Positions 9,045 to 18,751 of a stretch of 64,000 nt of DNA are shown in pieces. The stretch covers positions 2,976,001 to 3,040,000 of the forward strand of contig AP024676.1 of NCBI GenBank assembly GCA_025998955.1, read 5' to 3'. Both the position numbers and the translations under genes were made by a program. The first letter of the stretch is position 1; every line of letters begins with the position of its first letter. The DNA is from Candidatus Roseilinea sp. GTDB taxonomy: Bacteria; Chloroflexota; Anaerolineae; J036; Brachytrichaceae. The notes under the pieces were generated by a model. The model had not been told where the DNA came from. It made no database searches and saw nothing but the letters and a program-made list of their open reading frames with translations.

Positions 9045-10521
9045 GGCGATAGCGTATCTGACTGGGGACGGGGGTGAGCAGGTAAACGTCTACCCAGCGG
9101 TACCACAACTTGAGGTTGTCGTCGTCGTAGCCCAGGTCAATGCGCTTACCGGTGATCGCGCCGCCGGTGTCGCACGCGTTGCCGATGCCATAGCCCGGCA
9201 CATAGACATTCGAGCCGAGGCTGATGACCCGCGGGTCCACGGCCACGATGCCGAAGCGCATGTTCTGCCCGCAGCGCGTCCGGCCGTACCACGACGTGTT
9301 GCGTGAGACGCCCGACGTGCTGGCCGAGTAGGACGTGGCCAGCATGCGAATCTTGCGCCAATATTGCACCGGCCCCTGAGGCGTATCGAGCGTGCGGATA
9401 ACGACTTTGGTGCCGTACTTGTAGACGCGCGGTTGTGGGGGACGGGCGACGAAATCGGCGATCAGCTCGCGTTTGACCTCAAGACCGTCTTCGAACGTGA
9501 CCAGGCTGCGTCGCTCGCGCACGCCGCGCGCGCCGTCCTGTGCCAGCACCTGCGTGTCCAGCTCGAGCTCCGGGTCGGCTTCCCAGACGGTCTCGAACGG
9601 GATGTAGTCCTGGGCGATTTGAATTTCGCGCTTGATCCGCACGACGCGAATTTCGGTGTTGGGAGCAACCGGGGCATCCAGTGCCGGCTGAGCGTAGTCC
9701 TGTTCGAGCAGCACGATGTTCATCTCGGCCAGCACATCGGCCACGGTGTCGTGCAGGGTGCGCGTGCGTACCTGGCGCCCGTCCACCCAGATCGTGACCG
9801 GCTTGGCCCGCTCGATCGTCACTTGCATCTCCGGCTGCACCGGCGTTCCCAGCCCCGGCACGACTTTGTCGGCCAGGTAAACCATGAACCCGGCCTGCAG
9901 CAGCGCTTCGCCGACCGTCCGGGCCGACGTCTTGATGGCAAGGGTCTGGCCGCCGACTTCCTGGATCATGAGAGGCACGGCCCGGCGGAGTTCAATGCGC
10001 GCATCCGGCAGGCGCGAGGACGGCACAAGCGCCGACTCGGGTGCGAACCGAGGTTTCGGCGCAGCGGGCAACACGTCATCGAAGCCGCCGTTGACCGAAA
10101 CCAGATCGTTGACGCTGAGCGAATAGCCCAGATCGGCGAGGACCTCCGAGCCGCGCGTTCGTTGCGTCCGGATCCACTTCGGCTCCTCGTTGTCCACAGA
10201 TAACTGCACCAACTTGGCGCGCTGGATGACGATCGTGTCGTTGCGATTGAGGGTGGCGGTCTTCGCCGGCAGCACGATGTCCTCGGGCAGAAGTTCGACG
10301 CCGGCCTCGCGCAGCGCGCCCTCGACCGTGGTCTGATGCGTGCGCAGGTTGATGATCTTGTCCCCATCAATGATGGTTGCCGGGATAAAGGTGTTGAGGT
10401 AGCCTACCGTCAGCAGGCTGAACACGCCAAGGATGATCGGGATCGCCAGCCAACGTAGCCGCCTGGCACGGGGCTTGGTGACCGATAAGGGCGGTTCCGG
10501 CGTGGACGTCTTTTCCATCAT
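9037..10521 (-). CDS. YabE/Rpf-like cell-wall protein: DUF348 repeats and C-terminal 3D domain
   Basis: A 494-residue protein. It has a single N-terminal membrane segment (WLAIPIILGVFSLLTVGYL). Repeated DUF348-type ubiquitin-like modules follow (DKIINLRTHQTTVEGALREA; IKTSARTVGEALLQAG; VRTRTLHDTVADVLAEM), then a G5-like stretch and the 3D domain. In the 3D domain VDPRVISLG, ACDTGG and IDLGYDD carry the three catalytic-type aspartates. Such proteins are membrane-anchored murein hydrolases related to YabE and resuscitation-promoting factors. It lies between the SRP RNA and ksgA on the same strand. Confidence 0.9.
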   Translation of the reverse strand: MMEKTSTPEPPLSVTKPRARRLRWLAIPIILGVFSLLTVGYLNTFIPATIIDGDKIINLRTHQTTVEGALREAGVELLPEDIVLPAKTATLNRNDTIVIQRAKLVQLSVDNEEPKWIRTQRTRGSEVLADLGYSLSVNDLVSVNGGFDDVLPAAPKPRFAPESALVPSSRLPDARIELRRAVPLMIQEVGGQTLAIKTSARTVGEALLQAGFMVYLADKVVPGLGTPVQPEMQVTIERAKPVTIWVDGRQVRTRTLHDTVADVLAEMNIVLLEQDYAQPALDAPVAPNTEIRVVRIKREIQIAQDYIPFETVWEADPELELDTQVLAQDGARGVRERRSLVTFEDGLEVKRELIADFVARPPQPRVYKYGTKVVIRTLDTPQGPVQYWRKIRMLATSYSASTSGVSRNTSWYGRTRCGQNMRFGIVAVDPRVISLGSNVYVPGYGIGNACDTGGAITGKRIDLGYDDDNLKLWYRWVDVYLLTPVPSQIRYRLE

Positions 10522-10553
10522 GACCGCTGGATCGCTATGAATCCTAAAAGTGT

Positions 10554-10658
<105 letters not shown>

Positions 10659-10665
10659 GCAGAAC

Positions 10666-10693
10666 ATGATAACCAGTTGCTCGGATCTGTCAA
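10666..10693 (-). promoter_or_regulatory. Sigma70-type promoter of the SRP RNA gene
   Basis: On the minus strand: TTGACA (10693-10688), 16 bp spacer, TATCAT (10671-10666). Transcription would start 7-8 bp later, exactly at the predicted RNA 5' end (10658). Confidence 0.75.
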
Positions 10694-10735
10694 TTGTGAT
10701 AGAGTCACGGTCACAACGACGGAAGGCCGTCGCTT

Positions 10736-10809
10736 GCGCCCATAGCTCAACTGGATAGAGCACTTGACTTCGGATCAAGGGGTTGTGGGTTCGAATCCTG
10801 CTGGGCGCG
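10736..10809 (+). tRNA. tRNA-Arg (anticodon TCG)
   Basis: Acceptor GCGCCCA pairs with TGGGCGC. D arm AGCTCAACTGGATAGAGC, anticodon stem CTTGA/TCAAG with loop CTTCGGA (anticodon TCG, reading CGA), T arm GTGGGTTCGAATCCTGC. No CCA is encoded. The gene is intact and uninterrupted. Confidence 0.95.
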
Positions 10810-10817
10810 CCTATCGC

Positions 10818-10850
10818 AGGGGTCAGACCGCTCGGAGCGGCCTGACCCCT
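10818..10850 (+). terminator. Hairpin after tRNA-Arg
   Basis: AGGGGTCAG-A-CCGC, loop TCGGA, GCGG-C-CTGACCCCT. A 13-bp stem with one central A/C mismatch and no T-run, 9 bp after the tRNA and 27 bp before the next ORF. Confidence 0.6.
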
Positions 10851-10877
10851 CAATGTTGTTTCATGTAAAATTTCTCC

Positions 10878-11279
10878 GTGAAACACGGCCTGGACGGCAG
10901 ACACATGGCAGGCGTGATTAGCGACTTCGACCTCGGTTACATCATGGGGATCATCGTCGGCGAGGGATCATTCACCGGAGACTGGCGCAACCCCTGCCTG
11001 CAAATCAAGTTGCACCAACGCGATGTCGCCGTGCTCGAGTTTCTCCAGAACACCTTGGGGGGCAAAATCTACGGGCCGTACCACCATGGCGACAGGCACT
11101 ATTCGATGTGGATGCTGCGCGGCGATGAGTTAGATCACGCTGTGGATCTGTTCGTCCGGCATCTCCCACCCAGCCATCGCCGCAACCAGTTTCTGGCTTG
11201 GCTGACGAAATATGCGCACTGGAGCGAGCGATACACCGCCTATCTCAAACCGAACGCCGATCCCGAATCTCACTCATGA
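10878..11279 (+). CDS. Single-motif LAGLIDADG-type homing endonuclease-like protein
   Basis: A 133-residue protein with one dodecapeptide, LGYIMGIIVGEGSF, matching LAGLIDADG with Glu as the acidic residue (GEG). Downstream are strand/helix segments (LQIKLHQRDVAVLEFLQ, YSMWMLRG) typical of the fold. One motif implies a homodimer, as in I-CreI. It is free-standing, not inside an intron or intein. The start is GTG 10878 or ATG 10905; neither has a strong ribosome-binding site. Its stop overlaps the next start (ATGA), so it appears co-translated with the membrane protein downstream. Similar orphan ORFs may act as DNA-binding regulators. Confidence 0.7.
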   Translation: MKHGLDGRHMAGVISDFDLGYIMGIIVGEGSFTGDWRNPCLQIKLHQRDVAVLEFLQNTLGGKIYGPYHHGDRHYSMWMLRGDELDHAVDLFVRHLPPSHRRNQFLAWLTKYAHWSERYTAYLKPNADPESHS

Positions 11280-12343
11280 CCGATCAGACCCTTCTCCAAC
11301 TACGCGAGCTGTTGCTCAACGAATTCTCCGAGCCGGAGTTGGTTGCGCTGTGCAAAGACATCGGCCTCGATTATGAGGCGCTGCCCGGCACCGGCACCTT
11401 TGGCAAGACGCGCGAAATCGTCGAGGCGGCGCGCGCCCAGGACAAACTGCGCTTGTTGCACAGCCGGCTGCGCGAGCTGAAGCCCGAAGCCTACGCCGCC
11501 AACATCGGCGCTGCGATCACAGCGGCGGAGACGCCGGCCGATGGCTCGACGCCGGCCAAGCAGGAGGAGAAAGCCGGCGCGCCGATCCCTCGCATGATCT
11601 TGCCGCTGCTCGCGCTACTCGCCTTGGTGATCGGCGCGTCCTTGATCTTCTCCCGGCTGAGCAGCGCTCCCACGCCCCAGACCGCCGCAGAAGCCGGATC
11701 TGCCGAGCAGCCGACCCTAGCCTCCACAGAGGCCGCGCCGCCCGTCCAGCCTGAGGTTATCTCTGCCGAGGCGACCATAGAAAATACACCGGCCGCTTCG
11801 GAAGGCGCTCCGGTCGTCGCAACGGTGGCGCCTGAGATGGACGCCGCTGCAACCGCACCCGCAGAGTCGCCCACGCCTGAACCAACGTTGCCTTCCCAGC
11901 CGGAGCCGGCAGCAACGAACACTTTGAGCGCCAGCGAAGCACACCCGGCCGCCATGAACGTCCGCCAGATCAACGACCAGCTCACCTTGTTCTACACCGG
12001 CAAGGCGAGCGCGCAGGATCTGGAGTACTTCTGGATGGGCGAGGCGCTGCGGGCCGTCTTGGACTTCGGCAACACGCGCCTGTTGCGCGCGATGCGCATC
12101 ACCGCTGACCAGCGCGACGCTTTGGAGATCACGCACGAGTACCTGCGCGCGCCAACCGTCACGTCGGAGACGACGAACGGCGCAGTCGTAGCCAGCCGCG
12201 AGTTCTGGCGCTATGCCAACGCGCTGAACCGAAACGAGGTCTGCGAAGTCCGCGACTACGTCTACAACATGGTGCGGGATGGGGAGCGCTACCGGGTGCG
12301 CTCCGTTCAGAGCCGGCTGGTGCGGTCAGGTTGCGAAAGCTAA
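11276..12343 (+). CDS. Membrane protein with N-terminal effector-associated-like domain
   Basis: A 355-residue protein, start ATG 11276 overlapping the previous stop. Residues 1-70 (LRELLLNEFSEPELVALC, YEALPGTGTFGKTREIVE) resemble the death-like effector-associated domains (EAD7-like) that couple sensors to effectors in bacterial conflict systems. A Lys/Pro linker leads to one membrane segment (MILPLLALLALVIGASLIFS, about 105-125). An Ala/Pro/Thr/Glu-rich stalk to about 225 precedes a C-terminal folded domain containing FWMGEALRAVLDFG. No protease, TIR or NTPase module is attached. The EAD call is by eye. Confidence 0.6.
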   Translation: MTDQTLLQLRELLLNEFSEPELVALCKDIGLDYEALPGTGTFGKTREIVEAARAQDKLRLLHSRLRELKPEAYAANIGAAITAAETPADGSTPAKQEEKAGAPIPRMILPLLALLALVIGASLIFSRLSSAPTPQTAAEAGSAEQPTLASTEAAPPVQPEVISAEATIENTPAASEGAPVVATVAPEMDAAATAPAESPTPEPTLPSQPEPAATNTLSASEAHPAAMNVRQINDQLTLFYTGKASAQDLEYFWMGEALRAVLDFGNTRLLRAMRITADQRDALEITHEYLRAPTVTSETTNGAVVASREFWRYANALNRNEVCEVRDYVYNMVRDGERYRVRSVQSRLVRSGCES

Positions 12344-12433
12344 AGCCGGCTATTGCATCGAGGCTTTCGAGCTCGGCCATTGCACTACCGGCACACACCT
12401 ACTGCCTGCACGCGATATACACGGCGGAGGGGC

Positions 12434-13651
12434 ATGCAGCAAAGTCGTGGCGTCAAGCGATGGTTCGTCGCGGCGGTTGCCGGAGCGCTCAGCTTCGCGG
12501 TTCTAGGGATATTCGCCTCCGCCCAATCACCGGACCTGCTTGACCTGCCGGTGAGTCACGAGCGCTCGGCGGAGGAGGCCCAGCAGCCTGCGTTGAGCGG
12601 CTGCAACGTGCAGGTCGTCTCGCCGGTCAACCCCGACTTCGAGCAGCGAGTCGTCGAACTCGTCAACGATCATCGCGCCTCCCTAGGTCGCCCGCCGCTC
12701 AAGCGCGTTGATTTGTTGGATCAAACTGCACGTTATCACGCTCGCGATATGCGTGAGGATGACTACTTTAGCCATAGCACCTACGATCGCGTCGGCAGCA
12801 GCCTGCAGTTCGTCTGTGATTTTGGCACGCGCGTCGGCGGTCATTACCCGCAGTGGAATCGAATCGGTGAAAACATCGCCGCCGGTTACATCACGCCACA
12901 GGCCGTGATGAATGCCTGGTTGAATTCGACCGGTCACCGCGCAAACATCGAAAACGCCGACTACCGGGAGATCGGCGTCGGATATGATGCGCCGGGCGGT
13001 GCTTATGGCCGCTACTGGGTGCAGAACTTTGGCCGGCGCGCCGGCGTTTACCCGTTGGTGATCAACAACGAGTATTCACGCACCATGTCGCCAAATGTCT
13101 CGGGTTACATCTATGGCTCATGGACACAGATGCGCTTGCGCAACGATGGCGGACCCTGGAGCGCGTGGCTCCCGTTCAGCAACAATTTCAATTGGACATT
13201 GAACACGAGTCAGGGCCTACGCGAGGTGTGCGCCGAATTCACCAATGGCGCGCAGACGTTCAGCGCCTGCGACGCCATTCTGCTGACAACTTCCGAGCCA
13301 AAGCTGACGATTGCGCCGACAACCCTGAGCTTCGTCTACGACCGCGCCACCACACAAATTCACCCACAACCGCCCCTCTCGGTTCAACTCAGCAACACCG
13401 GTAACGGCAGCGCGCTCAGTTGGACGGCCAGCGTGGATCGGCCCTGGCTCATCGTCAGCCCGACATCCGGCGGCACACCCGGAACGGCGCAGGTGAACCT
13501 TGCGCAGTCGGCGCTACCCGGCGCAGTTGGCGTATATCCCGGCGTCATCTCTTTCAGCGGCGCGAGCAGCAGTGCGTCGCTGACCGTGACACTGAGCGTG
13601 GTGAGCGGGTTGCCTCACGAGGCCTGGTTGCCCATCACGCAGCGGCAATAG
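12434..13651 (+). CDS. Secreted CAP-domain protein with C-terminal BACON-like domain
   Basis: A 405-residue protein, start ATG 12434 preceded by GGAGGGG. Signal peptide: RWFVAAVAGALSFAVLGIF. CAP domain about 65-215: VELVNDHRASLGRPPL, YHARDMREDDYFSHS, GENIAAGY and IGVGYDAPGG. A beta domain shared with the CAP protein at 6047 follows (TQMRLRNDGGPWSAW). A BACON/Ig-like module then contains VDRPWLIVSPTSGGTPG. It ends EAWLPITQRQ, again the aromatic-I/L-P tail. The two CAP genes are divergent paralogues. Extracellular; role unknown. Confidence 0.85.
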   Translation: MQQSRGVKRWFVAAVAGALSFAVLGIFASAQSPDLLDLPVSHERSAEEAQQPALSGCNVQVVSPVNPDFEQRVVELVNDHRASLGRPPLKRVDLLDQTARYHARDMREDDYFSHSTYDRVGSSLQFVCDFGTRVGGHYPQWNRIGENIAAGYITPQAVMNAWLNSTGHRANIENADYREIGVGYDAPGGAYGRYWVQNFGRRAGVYPLVINNEYSRTMSPNVSGYIYGSWTQMRLRNDGGPWSAWLPFSNNFNWTLNTSQGLREVCAEFTNGAQTFSACDAILLTTSEPKLTIAPTTLSFVYDRATTQIHPQPPLSVQLSNTGNGSALSWTASVDRPWLIVSPTSGGTPGTAQVNLAQSALPGAVGVYPGVISFSGASSSASLTVTLSVVSGLPHEAWLPITQRQ

Positions 13652-13727
13652 CGCGTGTCGAATCGCACCGTCCCTCGCTGGATTGATCGCGCTGCAGCGT
13701 TCGACCCTTTCGATCGCTGCTGCTCAC

Positions 13728-15618
<1,891 letters not shown>

Positions 15619-15624
15619 TGCTGG

Positions 15625-15694
15625 TCAGAGGTCGGGAATCAGAAGTCAGAAATCAGAAGTCAGAAGTCAGAGATTGGAGATTAGAGATAGGGAA
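15625..15694 (+). repeat. Heptamer array A (10 x 7 bp)
   Basis: Ten consecutive 7-bp units with no gaps: TCAGAGG, TCGGGAA, TCAGAAG, TCAGAAA, TCAGAAG, TCAGAAG, TCAGAGA, TTGGAGA, TTAGAGA, TAGGGAA. The consensus is RTCAGRR. It lies between ridA and a small ORF. Confidence 0.9.
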
Positions 15695-15702
15695 TGGATG
15701 AG

Positions 15703-15819
15703 TCAACGCGGCGGGACGAACACCGCCGACACGACCATACTGACGATCACGGCAGCGACGATGAGTAGGCCGACGATGGAGATGAGCTTGCGGTTGCGCT
15801 CGCGGTCTTGCCTTCTCAC
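15703..15819 (-). CDS. Small single-span membrane protein (38 aa)
   Basis: From a GTG start the ORF reads MRRQDRERNRKL, then the hydrophobic ISIVGLLIVAAVIVSMVVSA, ending VFVPPR. The strongly basic head followed by one membrane segment fits a genuine small inner-membrane protein. A TAGAAT box ends 7 bp before the GTG, matching the leaderless pattern of the divergent nagA gene. No homologue was recognised. Its alternative is chance, since it is short. Confidence 0.5.
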   Translation of the reverse strand: MRRQDRERNRKLISIVGLLIVAAVIVSMVVSAVFVPPR

Positions 15820-15822
15820 ACG

Positions 15823-15832
15823 TATGATTCTA
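15823..15832. promoter_or_regulatory. Overlapping divergent -10 boxes (nagA / small ORF)
   Basis: TATGAT on the plus strand (15823-15828) and TAGAAT on the minus strand (15832-15827) overlap by 2 bp. They end 8 bp and 7 bp before the respective start codons. Confidence 0.5.
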
Positions 15833-15836
15833 ACCG

Positions 15837-16982
15837 ATGCGCATGCTGATTGACTGCGGCACGCTGGCGCTACACGACCGGATGGAGCGCAACCGGCGGG
15901 TGTTGATCGAAGACGGTGTGATTCGCGCGATCGCGGCCCACCTGGACGCACCGACAGATGCGACGGTGATTGACGCGCGCGCATATATCGTGCTGCCGGG
16001 CTTCATTGACATCCATGTGCACGGCGCGATGGACGCCGACACGATGGACGCCACGCCCGAGGCACTGCAGACGATGGCACACTTCTTCGCCGCGCATGGC
16101 GTCACCGGCTTCTTGCCGACGACGATGACTGCCCCGCGTGAACGCATCGAAGCGGCGATCGAGAACGTGAAGCGTGCCATGGCGCAGCCTCCCGTGCCGA
16201 ACGCGGCGCGCGTCCTTGGTGCGCACATCGAGGGGCCCTTCATCAATCCGAAGCAATGCGGCGCGCAGCCGGTCGAGTTCATGCGCCCGGCGGATCCACA
16301 CGAATACTGCTCCTGGTTGGAGAGCGGCGCGGTCAGGCTGATCACCATCGCCCCGGAGGTGGACGGCGCCATGCACCTAGTCGAGGACGCGCAGCGCTTC
16401 GGCGTCGCAGTCGCCATCGGCCACACCGACGCAACATATGCTCAGGCGCAAGCCGCATTCGCTGCCGGTGCGAATCAGGCCACGCACACTTTCAACGCCA
16501 TGCGCGGCCTGCACCATCGGGAGCCAGGGGCGCTCGGCGCAGTGATGGCCAACGACGCCGTGTATGCACAACTAATCTGCGACAACGTGCACGTGCATCC
16601 CGCAGCGATGCACGTGCTCTACAAGTGCAAAGGTGCCGACCGGCTGGTGGCCATCACCGACGCGATGGAGGCGACCGGCCTGGGCGACGGCGAGTTCACG
16701 CTCGGCGGGCAGCGCGTCTTCGTGAGGGAAGGCGTGGCGAGACTGGCGGGCGGTGCGCTGGCCGGCTCGACGCTGACGATGGATGCGGCCTTTCGCAACA
16801 TCATCGCAGCGAGCGGCTGCACACTGGCCGAGGCGTCGCGCATGTGCTCGGCGTCGCCGGCGCGCGCAGTGGGTCTGGATGACCGTAAGGGGCGGATCGC
16901 GCCGGGTTACGACGCGGACATCGTCATCCTCGATGCCGAGCTGCGCGTGGTGAAGACGATCGTTGGGGGGGTCAGCGAATGA
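15837..16982 (+). CDS. nagA: N-acetylglucosamine-6-phosphate deacetylase
   Basis: A 381-residue amidohydrolase. Metal and catalytic blocks in order: DIHVHGAMDADTMD, HIEGPFINPKQCGAQP (metal Glu), GHTDATYAQA (His), THTFNAM (His) and ITDAMEATG (catalytic Asp). The C-terminal GRIAPGYDADIVILD closes the small beta domain. It deacetylates GlcNAc-6-P from wall recycling or chitin. No nagB or PTS genes are adjacent. No Shine-Dalgarno is seen; TATGAT sits 8 bp from the ATG. Confidence 0.95.
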   Translation: MRMLIDCGTLALHDRMERNRRVLIEDGVIRAIAAHLDAPTDATVIDARAYIVLPGFIDIHVHGAMDADTMDATPEALQTMAHFFAAHGVTGFLPTTMTAPRERIEAAIENVKRAMAQPPVPNAARVLGAHIEGPFINPKQCGAQPVEFMRPADPHEYCSWLESGAVRLITIAPEVDGAMHLVEDAQRFGVAVAIGHTDATYAQAQAAFAAGANQATHTFNAMRGLHHREPGALGAVMANDAVYAQLICDNVHVHPAAMHVLYKCKGADRLVAITDAMEATGLGDGEFTLGGQRVFVREGVARLAGGALAGSTLTMDAAFRNIIAASGCTLAEASRMCSASPARAVGLDDRKGRIAPGYDADIVILDAELRVVKTIVGGVSE

Positions 16983-17355
16983 CGTGGACGGCGACGCCTA
17001 CGTTCAGCGCTTCCCAGGCCTGATCCGCAGTCATTGCCTGGAGGCCGCGCGCCATCGCCAACGCCAGACAAGCTCGGTCACCGAACGACAGTCCAAGCGC
17101 TCGTGTTGAGGGGATAAGCTGCGCCGTTAGCGCGGCCTGGTCTTCTGTGAACGACACAAACTCGATTGGTGTGCCGAGCAGGCGTTGCAGCACGACCGAG
17201 GCGCTATGTCCATCGCGCACAAATCTGCCGATCACTTCCGACAAGTTCACGGTGGACATACAACAGTCGTCGAGGACATCTGCAACCTGCCCATGGCCTC
17301 GTTCGCGAAACAGGAAGGCCAACAACGCCGAAGCATCTAGAACGATCATTTTCAA
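16972..17355 (-). CDS. PIN-domain toxin (VapC/FitB-like)
   Basis: A 127-residue protein. The PIN acidic residues are visible: IVLDASALLAFL (Asp), TVNLSEVIG (Glu), LSFGDRACLALA (Asp) and MTADQAW (Asp). These form the Mg-dependent RNase site of VapC toxins. The gene overlaps the upstream antitoxin gene by 4 bp (ATGA), the usual TA arrangement. Its 3' end overlaps nagA convergently by 11 bp. Confidence 0.92.
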   Translation of the reverse strand: MKMIVLDASALLAFLFRERGHGQVADVLDDCCMSTVNLSEVIGRFVRDGHSASVVLQRLLGTPIEFVSFTEDQAALTAQLIPSTRALGLSFGDRACLALAMARGLQAMTADQAWEALNVGVAVHVIR

Positions 17356-17639
17356 GCGGTCCCTTCGCCGTCCTGGCCTTCTTCACTTGCTTCTTTGCGC
17401 GCCTCGCGGCGCCGTTCGGCGATGAAGCCGTCCACGACGCGGCGCGGCTTTCGACCACCGTATAACTGCACGACCCAGTCTTGGAGATCGGCCACATCAC
17501 GACTCGTGTGAACAGGCCGTACGGCAGCGATCAGGATCGCCCGCGCCTCGGCCTCCATGCTGCGCCCCGACTTTGCGGCGCGCAAACGGAGGCGCGCGTA
17601 GACATCATCAGGGAGATTGCGAATATTCAGGACAGCCAC
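17352..17639 (-). CDS. FitA/VapB-like ribbon-helix-helix antitoxin
   Basis: A 95-residue protein starting MAVLNIRNLPDDVYARLR, then AAKSGRSMEAEARAIL: the FitA-type RHH DNA-binding unit. The charged C-terminus (RREARKEASEEGQDGEG) would wrap the toxin. The GTG start has GGTGAGGTG upstream, and a TACAAT box lies about 25 bp before it. The 4-bp overlap with the PIN toxin supports a type II TA module that autoregulates its promoter. Confidence 0.88.
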   Translation of the reverse strand: MAVLNIRNLPDDVYARLRLRAAKSGRSMEAEARAILIAAVRPVHTSRDVADLQDWVVQLYGGRKPRRVVDGFIAERRREARKEASEEGQDGEGTA

Positions 17640-17710
17640 GATTCACCTCACCAATCTGTCATCATTGTAGGCATTGGTTGCACTGTCGTCAACCAGATGA
17701 CGCGGCTAGC

Positions 17711-18139
17711 CTAGCCATGGCCATCTGAATGCCGCTCGAAGAGCGGCGCAGCACGCTGTGTATGCGCCGGCGTCAGCCGCGGGAGCACCCGGCGCCGATC
17801 GGTGGTCGAACGTTCCCGCACCGCGAACCCTGCGCGCTCCAGCCGGTCAATCACGTCCGTAATCGCCCCACTGCTCAGGCCCGTCGACTCGGCCAGTTTG
17901 CTGGGCGTCATCGGCTCCGCAGCGTTCCGAGCCAGCATGTCCAGACAGCACAGGTCGGTGGTGTTGATGCCCGGTTGATCCGCGACGGCCTGGTTGAACA
18001 TGACCGTTGCGCGTAGGGATGGCGCGACCGACGTCCCGGCCGACCAGGCGCAGCAATGCTCTGTGAGGAAGGGTGGTTTTCGACTTCTTGCGTAACTCTG
18101 ATCTATCCCGCTCGTAAAGGATCTCGAAAGTCGAAACAT
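17711..18139 (-). pseudogene. MarR-family regulator remnant
   Basis: The core is clear: INTTDLCCLDMLAR, MTPSKLAESTGLSSGAITD, VIDRLERAGFAVRERS and DRRRVLPRLTP form the winged helix with its basic wing. The N-terminal helix (LLRLVGRDVGRAIP) lies in another frame just upstream, so a frameshift separates it. The protein stops at APLFERHSDGHG, about 35-40 residues short of the usual C-terminal dimerisation helix. Truncation at both ends suggests decay. A short product starting at the Met at 18001 cannot be excluded. Confidence 0.6.
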
Positions 18140-18170
18140 TCGACCATCGAAGTGAATCGCAGGAGGTTTT

Positions 18171-18668
18171 GTGAGACGCGCAATTCTAGCGGCAGTTGGG
18201 CTGACGGCGATGCTGTGCGTCCTATGCGGATGCTTGTTGGCGACGGTCGTCGCGACGGATTTCTGGCGTTACGGCGTGCCGGCGATGGAGGCGCGGCGTG
18301 AGGCGCAACGCCGGGCGAGCGGCAACTCGTTCCCGGACGCAGCCGCGCCGACACCTTTGTCGAACGCGCCTGCCGGATCGTCGCAGGCGGGTTCGGATGC
18401 ATCGGATGCATTAGTTCACAAGCACAACTGCCAGGCCTGTCACGGCCAGGATCTGCGCGGACAGCAACTTGGGGCGCTGTACGCGCCGAATCTGACGTCG
18501 TCGGGCGTGGCCGGAAGCTGGAGCGAAGCGGAGTTCATCGCGGCCATGCGCACCGGCCAGCGACCCGACGGCAACCAGATGTCCGACGCCATGCCCTGGC
18601 GCGCGATCGGCAAAGCGGACGATGAAGCCCTCAAACGGCTGTGGGCTTATTTGAAGTCGCTGCCTTGA
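18171..18668 (+). CDS. Membrane-anchored class I cytochrome c
   Basis: A 165-residue protein. The GTG start has an excellent AGGAGG site. The N-terminal hydrophobic segment (LAAVGLTAMLCVLCGC) could be an anchor or a lipobox. The single haem site is CQACHGQDL, followed by LGALYAPNLT and the Met ligand region MSDAMPW. The domain is about 85 residues, suited to a periplasmic or extracytoplasmic electron carrier. No oxidase or reductase genes are nearby, so its partner is unknown. Confidence 0.88.
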   Translation: MRRAILAAVGLTAMLCVLCGCLLATVVATDFWRYGVPAMEARREAQRRASGNSFPDAAAPTPLSNAPAGSSQAGSDASDALVHKHNCQACHGQDLRGQQLGALYAPNLTSSGVAGSWSEAEFIAAMRTGQRPDGNQMSDAMPWRAIGKADDEALKRLWAYLKSLP

Positions 18669-18722
18669 ATCGCCCAGTCCACTACATATGTGATTTCGCT
18701 GCGAGGCGTCGCAACGCGCGCT

Positions 18723-18750
18723 GTGCATGCGCAACCCTCTGCGCATGCAC
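18723..18750. terminator. Perfect hairpin between convergent genes
   Basis: GTGCATGCGCA, loop ACCCTC, TGCGCATGCAC: an 11-bp perfect stem ending 1 bp from the stop of the minus-strand gene. No T-run follows on either strand. Confidence 0.6.
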
Positions 18751-18751
18751 A

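Noticed and set aside
9037-10521. Resuscitation-promoting factor (Rpf)
   Set aside because: It shares DUF348/G5-type parts, but the catalytic end is a 3D domain, not the lysozyme-like Rpf domain.
10736-11279. tRNA-Arg split by an intron that encodes the LAGLIDADG protein
   Set aside because: The tRNA is contiguous and folds completely; the ORF lies 69 bp after its 3' end, beyond a hairpin.
16972-17639. VapBC-like pair as a novel defence system
   Set aside because: Standard PIN/FitA-type toxin-antitoxin architecture with all expected residues.
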